A stretch of 64,000 nt of DNA from the NCBI GenBank assembly GCA_018241425.1, contig JAFEDU010000002.1, positions 248,001 through 312,000 on the forward strand, read 5' to 3'. Made by a program: the position numbers and the translations under genes. This document shows positions 23,588 to 32,046 of this stretch, one piece after another. The stretch is from Pseudomonadota bacterium (GTDB lineage: Bacteria > Pseudomonadota > Gammaproteobacteria > Steroidobacterales > Steroidobacteraceae). Every line of letters starts with the position of its first letter. Position 1 is the first letter of the stretch. The notes below the pieces were generated by a model, which was given only the letters and a program-made list of their open reading frames with translations, was not told the DNA's origin and did not search any database.

Positions 23588-25468
23588 ATGACAATGAGTA
23601 AGTTGATGGGCGCCGGCCTAGGGTTGGCGCTGGCTATGAGTTACCAGGTCGCAGTCTCAGGTCCGGCGGTGCTCGCGGGCGCACCTGAGGCCTCTGCCGA
23701 GCATGCGGCGGCCGCGACCGACACGGTTGAATTCGTGGTTCACCTGCCGCTGCGTCACCAGGCGGAGCTCGATACGCTGATCGCGGAGTTGCACGACAAG
23801 AACTCACCGAAGTACCAGCAGTGGCTGTCGCCGGCGGAGTTCCTGCAGCGCTTCGGTCCCAGCCCCGTGGACCTCGCGGCCACGCGCGCCGCCCTTACCG
23901 CGCGGGGTCTGACGATCGTGTCCAGTAACGCCCACGGCATGCGCGTGCGCGGCTCTGCGACTGCGGTCGCCAAGGCGTTCAGCGTCAGCCTCAACACCCG
24001 CACGCAGGCGGGCCGGGCGCGCTTCATCGCGCGCGGCACCCCGCAGCTGCCGAGCGAACTGGCTGCGATCAGCGCCCGCATCGTGGGCCTCGAGGCGCTG
24101 CCGCCGCACCGTGTGCACGCGCGGGTCACCGGGCACACGCCCGATGCGGTAGCCAACCGCTACGGCGTCACTGGCCCCTACTGGTTCGATGACCTGAAGC
24201 AGGCCTATGACTACCCGGCGTTCGGTGCCAAGACCAACGGTGCCGGAATCAGTGTCGCGATCCTCATGGCCGACCTGCTATTCCCGGGCGACGTCGCCGC
24301 CGCCTTCAACCACGAGCAGTTCACGGCGATCACCGGTCTTCCGGCACCTTCCGTGACCACCGTGCCGATCGACGGCGGCGGTGTCGAGAACGGACCCGGC
24401 TCGTTCGAGGCGAGCCTCGACGTACAGCAGGTGCTGGGCGGCGCCCCGGCCTCCAACGTCACCCTCGTGAGCATTCCGGACCTGTCGGACCAGAGCATCA
24501 TCGACGGTTACACGTACATCGTGGACAACAACACGTATGACATCGTGAACTCGTCCTTCGGTGGCTGCGAGCTGGAGTACACGGCGGCCTACAACGGCGG
24601 CACGGACTACACCTACATCCTGCAGCAGTACCACGAGGTCTTCGCTCAGGGTAACGCCCAGGGCATCACCTTCGTGGCCAGCTCCGGCGATGAGGGCGGG
24701 CTCCTGTGCCCGACGCCCGACTACGGCAATCCGGGCGCCAGCCCCACGTTTGTCCCCGGAGTAAGTACACCGGCGGATGATCCGGACGTGACCGCGGTCG
24801 GCGGCGGCAACCTAATCACGGCCAGCGCCACGGGCAGTCTCAACTCCGCCTACGTGCGCGAGAGCGCCTACGCCGATCCGGACGTTCCGTACGATCCGTA
24901 CGGCCTCGGGCAGAACGTGTCCGGTGGCGTCTGGGGTGCCGGCGGCGGCATCAGCTCGGTGTTCAAGAAGCCGATCTACCAGCTGCTCGCCAACACGGCC
25001 TCGTTCCGGTGGCGCACGCTGCCGGACATCGGCATGCAGGTCGGTGGCTGCCCGCAGGGGCTGGCCGCGAGCTGCGGCGCCGATGACAGCGCCGCGGTGG
25101 TTGCCTACGGCGTCGGATTGGGCGGTGGCTACTACGGCGTCATCGGCACGTCGGTATCCTCGCCGGAGTTCGTCGGTGCCCTGGCGCTCTACGAGCAGCA
25201 GCTCGGCAAGCACCACCGCATGGGCAACGCGAACTACTTCATCTATGCGCAGGGTGCGCTGCAGACGCTCGCCGGCGGCCTCAAGGCCCCCGGCGCGTTG
25301 CAGTTCTTCCACCGCAACATCCCGGGCAACGACGGTTACTGGGATGCCAGCTACCCGAGCTACAACTACAACTACATCTATGGCAACGGAAGCCCGGATG
25401 TACGCAAGCTGTTCGGGCTGCAGGGTCACAAGGCGGCGGGGCTCCCCCAGACGCCCAGCAACCCGTAA
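23588..25468 (+). CDS. Secreted S53 (sedolisin/kumamolisin-like) acid serine protease
   Basis: A 626-residue secreted protease of the sedolisin family, usually active at acid pH. It has a signal peptide at residues about 1-35. A pro-kumamolisin activation domain runs to about 190 (HLPLRHQAELDTLIAELHD, then SPKYQQWLSPAEF). The catalytic domain shows E274 and D278 in SFEASLDVQ, and the nucleophile S522 in IGTSVSSPEFVGAL. The family usually has SGTS, so the first Ser is replaced. The C-terminus has the expected region for calcium binding (NGSPDVRKLFG). The strong Shine-Dalgarno supports ATG 23588, with a second ATG two codons later. A terminator follows at once. Confidence 0.93.
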   Translation: MTMSKLMGAGLGLALAMSYQVAVSGPAVLAGAPEASAEHAAAATDTVEFVVHLPLRHQAELDTLIAELHDKNSPKYQQWLSPAEFLQRFGPSPVDLAATRAALTARGLTIVSSNAHGMRVRGSATAVAKAFSVSLNTRTQAGRARFIARGTPQLPSELAAISARIVGLEALPPHRVHARVTGHTPDAVANRYGVTGPYWFDDLKQAYDYPAFGAKTNGAGISVAILMADLLFPGDVAAAFNHEQFTAITGLPAPSVTTVPIDGGGVENGPGSFEASLDVQQVLGGAPASNVTLVSIPDLSDQSIIDGYTYIVDNNTYDIVNSSFGGCELEYTAAYNGGTDYTYILQQYHEVFAQGNAQGITFVASSGDEGGLLCPTPDYGNPGASPTFVPGVSTPADDPDVTAVGGGNLITASATGSLNSAYVRESAYADPDVPYDPYGLGQNVSGGVWGAGGGISSVFKKPIYQLLANTASFRWRTLPDIGMQVGGCPQGLAASCGADDSAAVVAYGVGLGGGYYGVIGTSVSSPEFVGALALYEQQLGKHHRMGNANYFIYAQGALQTLAGGLKAPGALQFFHRNIPGNDGYWDASYPSYNYNYIYGNGSPDVRKLFGLQGHKAAGLPQTPSNP

Positions 25469-25489
25469 GACCTGAAGTTGACGATGACA

Positions 25490-25530
25490 CCGGGGGCGCT
25501 CGCCGCAAGGCGGGCGCCCCGGCTCTTTTT
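25490..25530 (+). terminator. Rho-independent terminator of the S53 protease gene
   Basis: A G/C-rich stem (ccgggggcgctcgcc, loop gcaa, ggcgggcgccccgg) is followed by ctcttttt. It begins 21 nt after the protease stop and separates it from the convergent MFS gene. Confidence 0.85.
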
Positions 25531-25567
25531 CAGGGATGCGTCGGCGCGTGCGGCAGCGGGTCGGGGT

Positions 25568-27241
25568 TCATGCCGGGGAAGCCGCGCGCGTGCCGGCGGT
25601 CTCGGGCAGGCACAGAGCACCGATGATGACGGTCACCGTCACGACGGCGACGAGGTACCACAGACCGGCGTACACGTTGCCGGTGAGCGCGACGATGGTG
25701 AACGCGATCGCCGGCATGAAGCCGCCGAACCAGCCCGCCCCGATGTGGTAGGGGACGGACATCGAGGTGTAACGGATGCGTGCGGGGAAGAGTTCGCTCA
25801 GCCACGCGGCCATGGGACCCGTGACGAGCGTCACGTACAGCATCAGCACCCACAGCAAGAGCACCACGGCCGGTGCGCGGATCGCAGCCGGATCGGCGCG
25901 AGCCGGATAGCCTGCATCGCTCAGCGCCCGATCAAGCTCGCCGGTGAAGCGCGTTCGGGCGGCCGTGAACTCCGCGGCATTCAAGGAGGCGCCCGAGAAG
26001 GCTGCGACCTGCGCAGCGCCAGGCGCATTGCCGATGCGCACCGTGGCCTGCGAATGGCGCCCGTCCAGCTCAGTCGCGTAGGGTATCCCCGCGCGGGCCA
26101 GCGCCTGCTTCGCAATGTCGCAGGAGCGTACCGGCTTTGCGTCACCGACGAGATCGAACTGCACGCTGCAGTCCCCGGACGCCGCCTCCACGGTGACCGG
26201 CGCCGCCTGCGCCGCCGTGGCGATGGCGGGATTGGCAAAGTGCGTGATGCCGCGGTACACCGGAAACACGGTGGCGGCCGCAAGCACCATGCCGGTGAGG
26301 ATGACGCGCTTGCGGCCGATGCGGTCGGACAGGCGGCCAAACAGCACGTAGAGCGGGGTGCCCAGCACGAGCGCTGCGGCCAACATCAGGCTCGCTGCCT
26401 GGGGGTCGACGCGCAGCACCTGCGTGAGGAAGTACAGCGGGTACAGCTGCCCGGCGTACCAGATCACGTTCATACCGGCGGTCGCGCCAAAGAGCACCGC
26501 AATGATGCGGCGCCGGTTGCGCGCATCGCCAAAGGCCTCGCGCACCGGGGCTTGCGAGTTCTTGCCCTCGGCCAGCAGGCGGTTGAATACCGGGGATTCC
26601 GCGAGCTGCATGCGGATGTACACCGACACCGCCAGCAGCACGGAGGACGCGAGGAAGGGGATGCGCCAGCCCCAGGTCTCGAAGTCGGTCCCCAGCGCCG
26701 CACGGCACGCGAGGATGAGGAGGAGGCTCACGAGGAGCGCGATGGACGCGGTGGTCTGTATCCAGCTCGTGTAGTACCCGCGCTTCCCGTCAGGCGCGTG
26801 CTCCGCCACGTAGATCGCAGCGCCGCCGTACTCGCCCCCGATCGCAAGTCCCTGCAGCATGCGCAGCGCGATGAGGGCCGTCGGCGCGAGGATTCCTGCC
26901 TGGCGGTAGGTCGGCAGCAGGCCGACCAGGGTCGTCGCGACCCCCATGAGAACGATGGTGACCAGGAACGTCTTCTTGCGGCCCACCAGGTCGCCCAACC
27001 GGCCGAACACCAGCGCTCCGAAGGGTCGAACCGCGAATCCTGCGGCGAAGGTGAGCAGGGCAAAGATGAACGCCGTCGTCTCGTTGACGCCGGTGAAGAA
27101 CTGCCGGGAGATGGTGCCGGCTAGCGAGCCGTATAGAAAGAAGTCGTACCACTCGAACCCCGCGCCCACGCTCGCACCCAGGATCACCCGGCGATCGGGG
27201 GCCACGAGGGAGCTGGCGTGTGGTCCGGTCGAGATCGCCAT
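25568..27241 (-). CDS. MFS transporter, metabolite:H+ symporter (MHS) type, with large loop domain
   Basis: A 557-residue, 12-helix inner-membrane transporter related to ProP/ShiA-type metabolite:H+ symporters. Signatures are GASVGAGFEWYDFFLYG at the first helix, FGRLGDLVGRKKTFL (MFS motif A), GLAIGGEYGGAAIYVAEHAP, and a repeat of the motif in the second half (FGRLSDRIGRKR). Between helices 8 and 9 (about residues 345-465) lies a soluble insert of about 120 residues with two Cys. It includes the block CDIAKQALARAGIPY. I recall inserts like this in a subset of MHS transporters. The start was set at ATG 27241; the upstream in-frame extension is not transporter-like. It is divergent from the exported cupin gene by 169 nt. 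Confidence 0.9.
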   Translation of the reverse strand: MAISTGPHASSLVAPDRRVILGASVGAGFEWYDFFLYGSLAGTISRQFFTGVNETTAFIFALLTFAAGFAVRPFGALVFGRLGDLVGRKKTFLVTIVLMGVATTLVGLLPTYRQAGILAPTALIALRMLQGLAIGGEYGGAAIYVAEHAPDGKRGYYTSWIQTTASIALLVSLLLILACRAALGTDFETWGWRIPFLASSVLLAVSVYIRMQLAESPVFNRLLAEGKNSQAPVREAFGDARNRRRIIAVLFGATAGMNVIWYAGQLYPLYFLTQVLRVDPQAASLMLAAALVLGTPLYVLFGRLSDRIGRKRVILTGMVLAAATVFPVYRGITHFANPAIATAAQAAPVTVEAASGDCSVQFDLVGDAKPVRSCDIAKQALARAGIPYATELDGRHSQATVRIGNAPGAAQVAAFSGASLNAAEFTAARTRFTGELDRALSDAGYPARADPAAIRAPAVVLLLWVLMLYVTLVTGPMAAWLSELFPARIRYTSMSVPYHIGAGWFGGFMPAIAFTIVALTGNVYAGLWYLVAVVTVTVIIGALCLPETAGTRAASPA

Positions 27242-27410
27242 GCGGTTCTTTGCTGGGGGGCTCGCGGTTTTCAACTCAAACGGCGCTGCCGCATGGTACG
27301 CCAGCACCCGCCAGCGCGGGACCGATCGGCGCCGCGTGAGCCGCAGCGACGGATCTCGCGGTAGACTCGGTTGCTACGTTGCGGTCGCTATACGGGTGCG
27401 GGGGCGTGAC

Positions 27411-28148
27411 ATGTCAGGAATGCACATTCGGTGGGACGGTCGGCGCGGCCTCGTCCTGGGAGCGGTGCTGCTCTTGAGCGCAGTGCATGCGGAGGGGAAC
27501 GAGCCCACGTTTGCGAGCCTCCCGGGGACCACGGTGCTCGACAACGCCCGGGTGCATGTCGAGCGGTACGAACTCGCCCCGGGTCAGGCCACCGGCCGGC
27601 GCGCGCACCCGGCGGATCAGCTGACGGTATTCGTTCGCGGTGGTCTGCTGCGCGCCCAGGACGGGGGCCGGACCGTGTCCTGGCCGGATGGACGGGTGCA
27701 TTGGGCCGCAGCCGGTGAGGCGGCCGACGGCGGGGTGACGAACGCGGGCGGCTCGCCCGTGGAGATGGTGGTGGTGACGCTCAAGCCCTTGACCCGGGAG
27801 CAGGCCGAGGCCAGTCGCGCCGGCTGGCCGCCCGCACAGCCGCTCGCGTACCCCAACATTCCCGGCGAGGACGTGCTCGAGAACGACTCGGTCATCGTGC
27901 AGCGCTTCATCGTCAACCCCGGGGTCTGGGAGGGCGTGCATGCCCACCAGCCGAACATGCTCTACGTCCACATCCGCGGCGGCCAGTGGGCGGCGCGCAC
28001 CTACAAGGAGGCCCAGCACCTGTACCCGGCGCCCTCACCGGACGGCGGCGTGGGTTGGATGCAGACCATCCCGTTGTCCGAGGGCCACGAGTCGGGAAAC
28101 GCGGGCAAAGAGCCGATCGACCTGATCTGGATCACGTTGCGGCACTGA
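27411..28148 (+). CDS. Exported two-cupin protein
   Basis: A 245-residue exported protein with a signal peptide (GLVLGAVLLLSAVHA). Two cupin-like halves follow: residues about 40-125 (LPGTTVLDNARVHVERYELA, AHPADQLTVFVRGG) and about 140-245 (NDSVIVQRFIVNPGVWEGVH, AHQPNMLYVHIRGG). The His residues in RRAHPADQL and GVHAHQPNM are candidate metal or ligand contacts. Function is unknown; no enzyme motif beyond the fold is visible. ATG 27420 is an alternative start. It converges on the SLOG/SLATT-like gene with a 12-nt gap. Confidence 0.75.
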   Translation: MSGMHIRWDGRRGLVLGAVLLLSAVHAEGNEPTFASLPGTTVLDNARVHVERYELAPGQATGRRAHPADQLTVFVRGGLLRAQDGGRTVSWPDGRVHWAAAGEAADGGVTNAGGSPVEMVVVTLKPLTREQAEASRAGWPPAQPLAYPNIPGEDVLENDSVIVQRFIVNPGVWEGVHAHQPNMLYVHIRGGQWAARTYKEAQHLYPAPSPDGGVGWMQTIPLSEGHESGNAGKEPIDLIWITLRH

Positions 28149-28160
28149 CGCCGCAGTCGC

Positions 28161-29834
28161 CTAACCCTTCGGCAGGACGATCGGACGGTCGCGCAGCAGC
28201 AGCACCCAGTCGCCGTTCTCCATGAGCGCCTCGCGGCCGAGTTCGGCGATGAGTGCGCGCTCGCTGTCGCCGCGGCCCGCGATCTCTGGGCTGGCCTCCA
28301 GGCGGGCTATCGCGGTCTCGGCGCGCCCGAAGATCGCGGCAAAGCGACTGTACTGCTGCGCCTGGGTCCGCATGCCGAAGCGCTCGCCGTAGGCCTCGGC
28401 GAGGGCGGCGGCGATCGGCGCAAATCCCATGACGAGCACCAGCCAGTGGCGGTCGTGGTCGAGCCATTCCAGCGGGCGCCAGAACACCACTAGGGCCGCG
28501 GTCGCCGTGAGGCCGGTGGCCAGGCAGACGGCCGACAGGCGCTCGATGCGGTGCATGCGGGCCATCAGTGAAGTGGCGCGCGCCCGGTAGTAATGGGTCT
28601 GTCCGCCCACCCAGAAGCGCTGCACCAGGTCCGGGCGCGCATCGGTGGGCGGCGGCAGCGCGTTGGCTCCCCGCAGGGCATCGCGGATCCAGCGCAGCTC
28701 ATCGAGCTGCTTGCGCAGGTAGCTCGCCGAGGCGCTTTCCTTGATGCCCGCAAGCCGCCAGTAGAACTGCACTCGCAGTGCCTCGGCGAGCGCACGGTAA
28801 TCGAGGTAGCGACCCTGGGCATCCAGCCGCCGCTGCCACAAGTAGAGCGCGGTGATGGTGCTGAAGATCACGAGGTAGATCCGCGGCATGATCCGGTGCG
28901 GCAGGATCTCGGCGTACACCTCGAAGGTGAGGGCAAGCGCGAGCGCCAAGAAGATGACGGACCGCAGCACCAGGTGGGTCAGGCGCTGGTAGCCGCGCGC
29001 CAGGGTGTCGGCGCTTGCGAAGGTGGCGGCGAGCCGGCGGTCAGCCGGCGGCCGCTCGGCGAGCCCGGGCAGCAGTCCCGAGCCATCCGCGACGGCCGCG
29101 GCCGGAACCGGGACGCGCACGGCGTCGCGGTTGAAGCGGTCGATGCGGCTGCAGACGGTGCGCAGGATGTCCGCGCTGGAGTCGCGTGGGTAGAGCCACT
29201 CGGCAGGCACGTCGGCATTGCCGCCGCTGCCCGCGCGCGGGGAGTGGATGTGGAAGACCGGGCCGCAGTCGTCGGCATCGAGCGCCCGGTCGTCGGAATG
29301 GATCTGCCCCTCGAGCTTGAAGCGCACCACCTCGGCCGTCCCGGCGACCGCCTTGTTGCGCACGCCGTCCCAAAGGGCCAGCAGCACGTGGGACTGCGTC
29401 GCGATGAAGATCCCGACCTCCAGGTACTGGGCATCGCGGCGCGTATGCGCATCCGTCCCGGGCGGCAGCACCGGCTCGGGGACGACGAACACGCAATCCG
29501 TCGGCACGCGCTGCAGCAGCGCGCGGAACTGAGCGACGGAACCGGGGAAGTCGCGCTCGTAGTCCTCGGCCGGCATCGGCAGCGGCACGAGTAGCTCGCA
29601 CCCCTCCTCGAGGGCGACCTCCGCGGCTATGCGGTCGGCGCCTTCGGCCAGTGCCGATAGCATCCGCAGCGGCGTGGAGGGATAGCGGCTACGCAGGCCG
29701 CGCAGGAACCCCGCAATCCGTGCCCGGTACAGCGGCAGGTCGCCCGGCTCCAGGTGACGGTGGCCGACGGCGCCGATCACCAGTGGCAGCGGGCCCGTCG
29801 TCGGGGCGGCGGATGTGGACCGGGCGACGCTCAA
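28161..29834 (-). CDS. SLOG-like nucleotide-binding domain fused to four-TM SLATT-like effector
   Basis: A 557-residue membrane protein. The N-terminal domain (about 15-245) looks like a SLOG/LOG-type Rossmann fold: strand-turn VIGAVGHRHL at 18-27, ALAEGADRIAAEVAL around 61-75, LLVPLPM, and a later HVLLALWDG strand. Two helix pairs follow (about 286-306 with 318-334, and 433-452 with 462-478), joined by a charged helical region. The tail ENGDWVLLLRDRP closes the protein. This resembles SLATT (SMODS and SLOG-associating 2TM) effectors, which are predicted to form pores on ligand sensing. The best start is TTG 29834, overlapping the TIR stop as TTGA, with an AGGA box 7 nt upstream. It is the third gene of the sensor/TIR operon. 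Family assignment is from recalled motif patterns. Confidence 0.7.
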   Translation of the reverse strand: MSVARSTSAAPTTGPLPLVIGAVGHRHLEPGDLPLYRARIAGFLRGLRSRYPSTPLRMLSALAEGADRIAAEVALEEGCELLVPLPMPAEDYERDFPGSVAQFRALLQRVPTDCVFVVPEPVLPPGTDAHTRRDAQYLEVGIFIATQSHVLLALWDGVRNKAVAGTAEVVRFKLEGQIHSDDRALDADDCGPVFHIHSPRAGSGGNADVPAEWLYPRDSSADILRTVCSRIDRFNRDAVRVPVPAAAVADGSGLLPGLAERPPADRRLAATFASADTLARGYQRLTHLVLRSVIFLALALALTFEVYAEILPHRIMPRIYLVIFSTITALYLWQRRLDAQGRYLDYRALAEALRVQFYWRLAGIKESASASYLRKQLDELRWIRDALRGANALPPPTDARPDLVQRFWVGGQTHYYRARATSLMARMHRIERLSAVCLATGLTATAALVVFWRPLEWLDHDRHWLVLVMGFAPIAAALAEAYGERFGMRTQAQQYSRFAAIFGRAETAIARLEASPEIAGRGDSERALIAELGREALMENGDWVLLLRDRPIVLPKG

Positions 29835-30517
29835 GATGAGGTCCTCAGGGACTTGCAGGCGCTGACGAACTGGCGGCGGGCCGCTTCCGGCTCGACCTCG
29901 GCCGAGAGTTCCTCGACGAGCTGGCCCAGGTCCTGACAGCGACCGGCCGCACGGCGCACGAGGTGCTGCGCGAGCGGACCGATGTGGTGTGCCAGCTGCC
30001 GTTCGATGGCCTGCAGCTGCGCGAGGCTGAAGACGGTGCCAGTGGCGCCGCTCGGCGTGCCCGGCGCGGGCGGCCGGCTGAAGGTGCCGGTCCGCGCGTC
30101 CGCGGCTTGCGCGGGTGCCGCCAGCCGCGCGGTCACGTGCGTGCACAGTCGCTCGTACTGCACGTCCGGGGGACCGTTGAAGCCGTCGAGCCAGTGCTGC
30201 GAGCTGAGGAAGTACTCGAGGCTCTTCGAAGGCATGATGTCCTGGATGCGGAAGGGCAGGATGGGGACCTGCTTGTGCACCGCGCGCTCGACCTCGCGCC
30301 GCACCTGCGGCGAGGCGTTGCTGTGGGTTGAGAACACCAGCACCATGAGTCGCGCCGAGGAGATCGCGTCGATGATCTCCTCCGCCCACTCCGCTGCCGG
30401 CGAGATGTCGCGCGGCGCGATCCACACCGACACGCCATGGGCTTCGAGGCGTCCCACGACGGCGAAGGCGACCTCACGGTCCGGCACCGAGTAGCTGACG
30501 AACACCTCACGGCCCAC
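29831..30517 (-). CDS. TIR-domain protein with C-terminal helical module
   Basis: A 228-residue soluble protein. Residues 3-130 are a bacterial TIR domain: EVFVSYSVPDREVA (box 1), VSVWIAPRDISPAAEWAEEI (the BB-loop region), LMVLVFSTHSNAS, and REVERAV carrying E75, the best candidate for the NADase glutamate. PILPFRIQDIMPSKSLEYFL and HWLDGF follow. After a Pro/Thr-rich linker, residues 163-222 form a helical module with the core HHIGPLAQHLVRRAA. I recall this pattern at the C-termini of bacterial Ser/Thr kinases and related signalling proteins. The best start is GTG 30517, 5 nt after the DUF3365 stop with GGAG 11 nt upstream; GTG 30505 is an alternative. The stop overlaps the next gene. Enzymatic activity (NAD+ hydrolysis) is inferred, not shown. 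Confidence 0.88.
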   Translation of the reverse strand: MGREVFVSYSVPDREVAFAVVGRLEAHGVSVWIAPRDISPAAEWAEEIIDAISSARLMVLVFSTHSNASPQVRREVERAVHKQVPILPFRIQDIMPSKSLEYFLSSQHWLDGFNGPPDVQYERLCTHVTARLAAPAQAADARTGTFSRPPAPGTPSGATGTVFSLAQLQAIERQLAHHIGPLAQHLVRRAAGRCQDLGQLVEELSAEVEPEAARRQFVSACKSLRTSS

Positions 30518-30522
30518 GGCGC

Positions 30523-31392
30523 TCAGTGCTCCAGCATGCGGATGGCCTTGGCGAGGCTCGTGCGCATGCGGTTGAAGGAGCGGGCGAGGTCGCGCAACTC
30601 GGAGCTCCCCCCGGCGGGGAATTCGCCGGCCGAGGTGTCGCCGAGGCTCACCTGGTCGGCCAGCCGCGCGATGTGGCGCACCGGGCGCACCACGGCGAAG
30701 TACAGCACCACGTTCACGATCACCAGCGCCACGGCCAGGATGGCGACCAGTGCCGTCATGACGCTGCGCGTGACGCGCTGCGCGTTGGCGGTGGCGAGCG
30801 ACAGCGGCACCGAGACCAGCTGGACACCGACGATCTCGTTGGGCTCCCAGCCGAAACCGTTGTTGCTGCCGTACCGGGTGATCATCGTCGTGGGGGCGGC
30901 CGCTGGCACGCTGTGGCACTCCAGGCAGCGGGGCTCGGCGTGGATCGGGCGAGCCAGGTACAGCGAGCGACCCATCGGCGTCTCGCGCTCGCCGACGATT
31001 TCCGCGGTCCTGGGGTCGTTGCGGAATTTCTGCACGATGTCCGCTTCCCAGTCCATCGCGTGATCGCGCGGGTTGGTGGGATTGAGAGTCGCCTCGCGGT
31101 AGGTGTAGTCCGGATGGTGCTCTCGCAGCTTGAAGAAATTCTGGGTCGCGGCGTACGAGGGTACGCTCTGCGGCAGGAACTCGTGCGCCATCTGGCCGTT
31201 GAGCAGGGGCACGATCTCCTCGGAGGTGTAAGCGCGCATGGACAGCGCACTGTCCATCATGAGCCCGGCCTCGTGCATCGCCTGTTGCTTGGCATTGTCC
31301 TCGAGCATCGTGGCGGTGGCCCAGCCGACCGCCACCGCGGACAGCGAGAACGCGGCAGTCAGTGCCAGATTGATACGGACCAGCAGATTCAT
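30523..31392 (-). CDS. DUF3365/heme-c sensor with HAMP domain, no output domain
   Basis: A 289-residue inner-membrane receptor. TM1 is at about 8-28, and TM2 at about 211-234. The periplasmic part between them is a DUF3365 (Tll0287-like) sensor: PLLNGQMAHEFLPQSVPSYA, FFKLREHHPDYTYREATLNP, then RCLECHS, a CxxCH c-heme motif at residues 156-160. After TM2 a HAMP linker (RPVRHIARLADQVSLG) ends in SFNRMRTSLAKAI and the protein stops. No kinase, cyclase or methyl-accepting domain follows, so signalling must pass to a partner, and the adjacent TIR protein is the obvious candidate. The start was set at ATG 31392, which places TM1 correctly; GTG 31476 would add 28 residues. It is the first gene of the operon. 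Confidence 0.85.
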   Translation of the reverse strand: MNLLVRINLALTAAFSLSAVAVGWATATMLEDNAKQQAMHEAGLMMDSALSMRAYTSEEIVPLLNGQMAHEFLPQSVPSYAATQNFFKLREHHPDYTYREATLNPTNPRDHAMDWEADIVQKFRNDPRTAEIVGERETPMGRSLYLARPIHAEPRCLECHSVPAAAPTTMITRYGSNNGFGWEPNEIVGVQLVSVPLSLATANAQRVTRSVMTALVAILAVALVIVNVVLYFAVVRPVRHIARLADQVSLGDTSAGEFPAGGSSELRDLARSFNRMRTSLAKAIRMLEH

Positions 31393-31600
31393 GGGCGCTG
31401 TAGGAGAGAAGCGGTCCGGGACCTTGCCGCGCGCGGCAGTGTGCCAGAGTCGGCTCGGGGCCGGCAATTTGTTCACGATATCCGCAGCTTACGCCGGCTG
31501 CCGCTGCGCGGGGGGCGGCGAGCCGGTGGACAGGATTTCGCCCTGCGCCGACGGCGGCGCTACGGTCTCGCGGCGCCAGGTACGCGCAATTGGAGGGAGT

Positions 31601-32035
31601 ATGACCGGCCACGTTACTGCGGGAGTTGCACGGACAGTTTTACTGGCGGGGGCGGCCGCGCTCCTCCTGTGCGGCTGTCAGACCATGCAGAATCTCGCCC
31701 AGCAGCAGGATGCCTACAACCGGCAGCGCTGCCAGGAGTTCGGGCTGGCGCCGGGCACCGGGCCATACATCCAGTGCGTCAGTCAGGGCGCGAACGCCTA
31801 CGCCGCTGCGGTGGGCAGCAATCCGGCGCCGCCGCCTGACGTGGTTCCGGTGGTGCCGCTCTGGCCGGTCCAGCCGCAAAACAACAGCTGCTCGGCACCC
31901 GCATCGACGCCCAAGGGCGGCTGCCAGGGTTGCTCGGTAAGCTGCGGTGCGCAGCAGGCATCCTGTACGCCGGGCCAGGAGTGGCTGGGCGGGAGCGAGA
32001 CCTGCATGTCTCCCGCGGTGTGCGCCTGCCGGTGA
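31601..32035 (+). CDS. Cysteine-rich small lipoprotein
   Basis: A 144-residue lipoprotein. The signal ends in a lipobox-like LLLCGC with C26 as the lipidated residue. The mature part starts QTMQNLAQQQDAYNRQRCQEF. Its last 35 residues are very Cys-rich (about eight, as in GGCQGCSVSCGAQQASC and a CACR end). This suggests a disulfide-knotted or metal-binding module. The Shine-Dalgarno ggagggag is excellent. It is divergent from the DUF3365/TIR/SLOG operon across 208 nt. I do not recognise the family; some cell-envelope proteins carry similar short Cys-rich tails. Confidence 0.75.
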   Translation: MTGHVTAGVARTVLLAGAAALLLCGCQTMQNLAQQQDAYNRQRCQEFGLAPGTGPYIQCVSQGANAYAAAVGSNPAPPPDVVPVVPLWPVQPQNNSCSAPASTPKGGCQGCSVSCGAQQASCTPGQEWLGGSETCMSPAVCACR

Positions 32036-32046
32036 GCTTGTAAGGA

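Noticed and set aside
29835..30425. Extended frame upstream of the SLOG/SLATT-like protein
   Set aside because: It overlaps the TIR gene entirely in another phase with an Arg/Ala-rich product; the coupled TTG start explains the data better.
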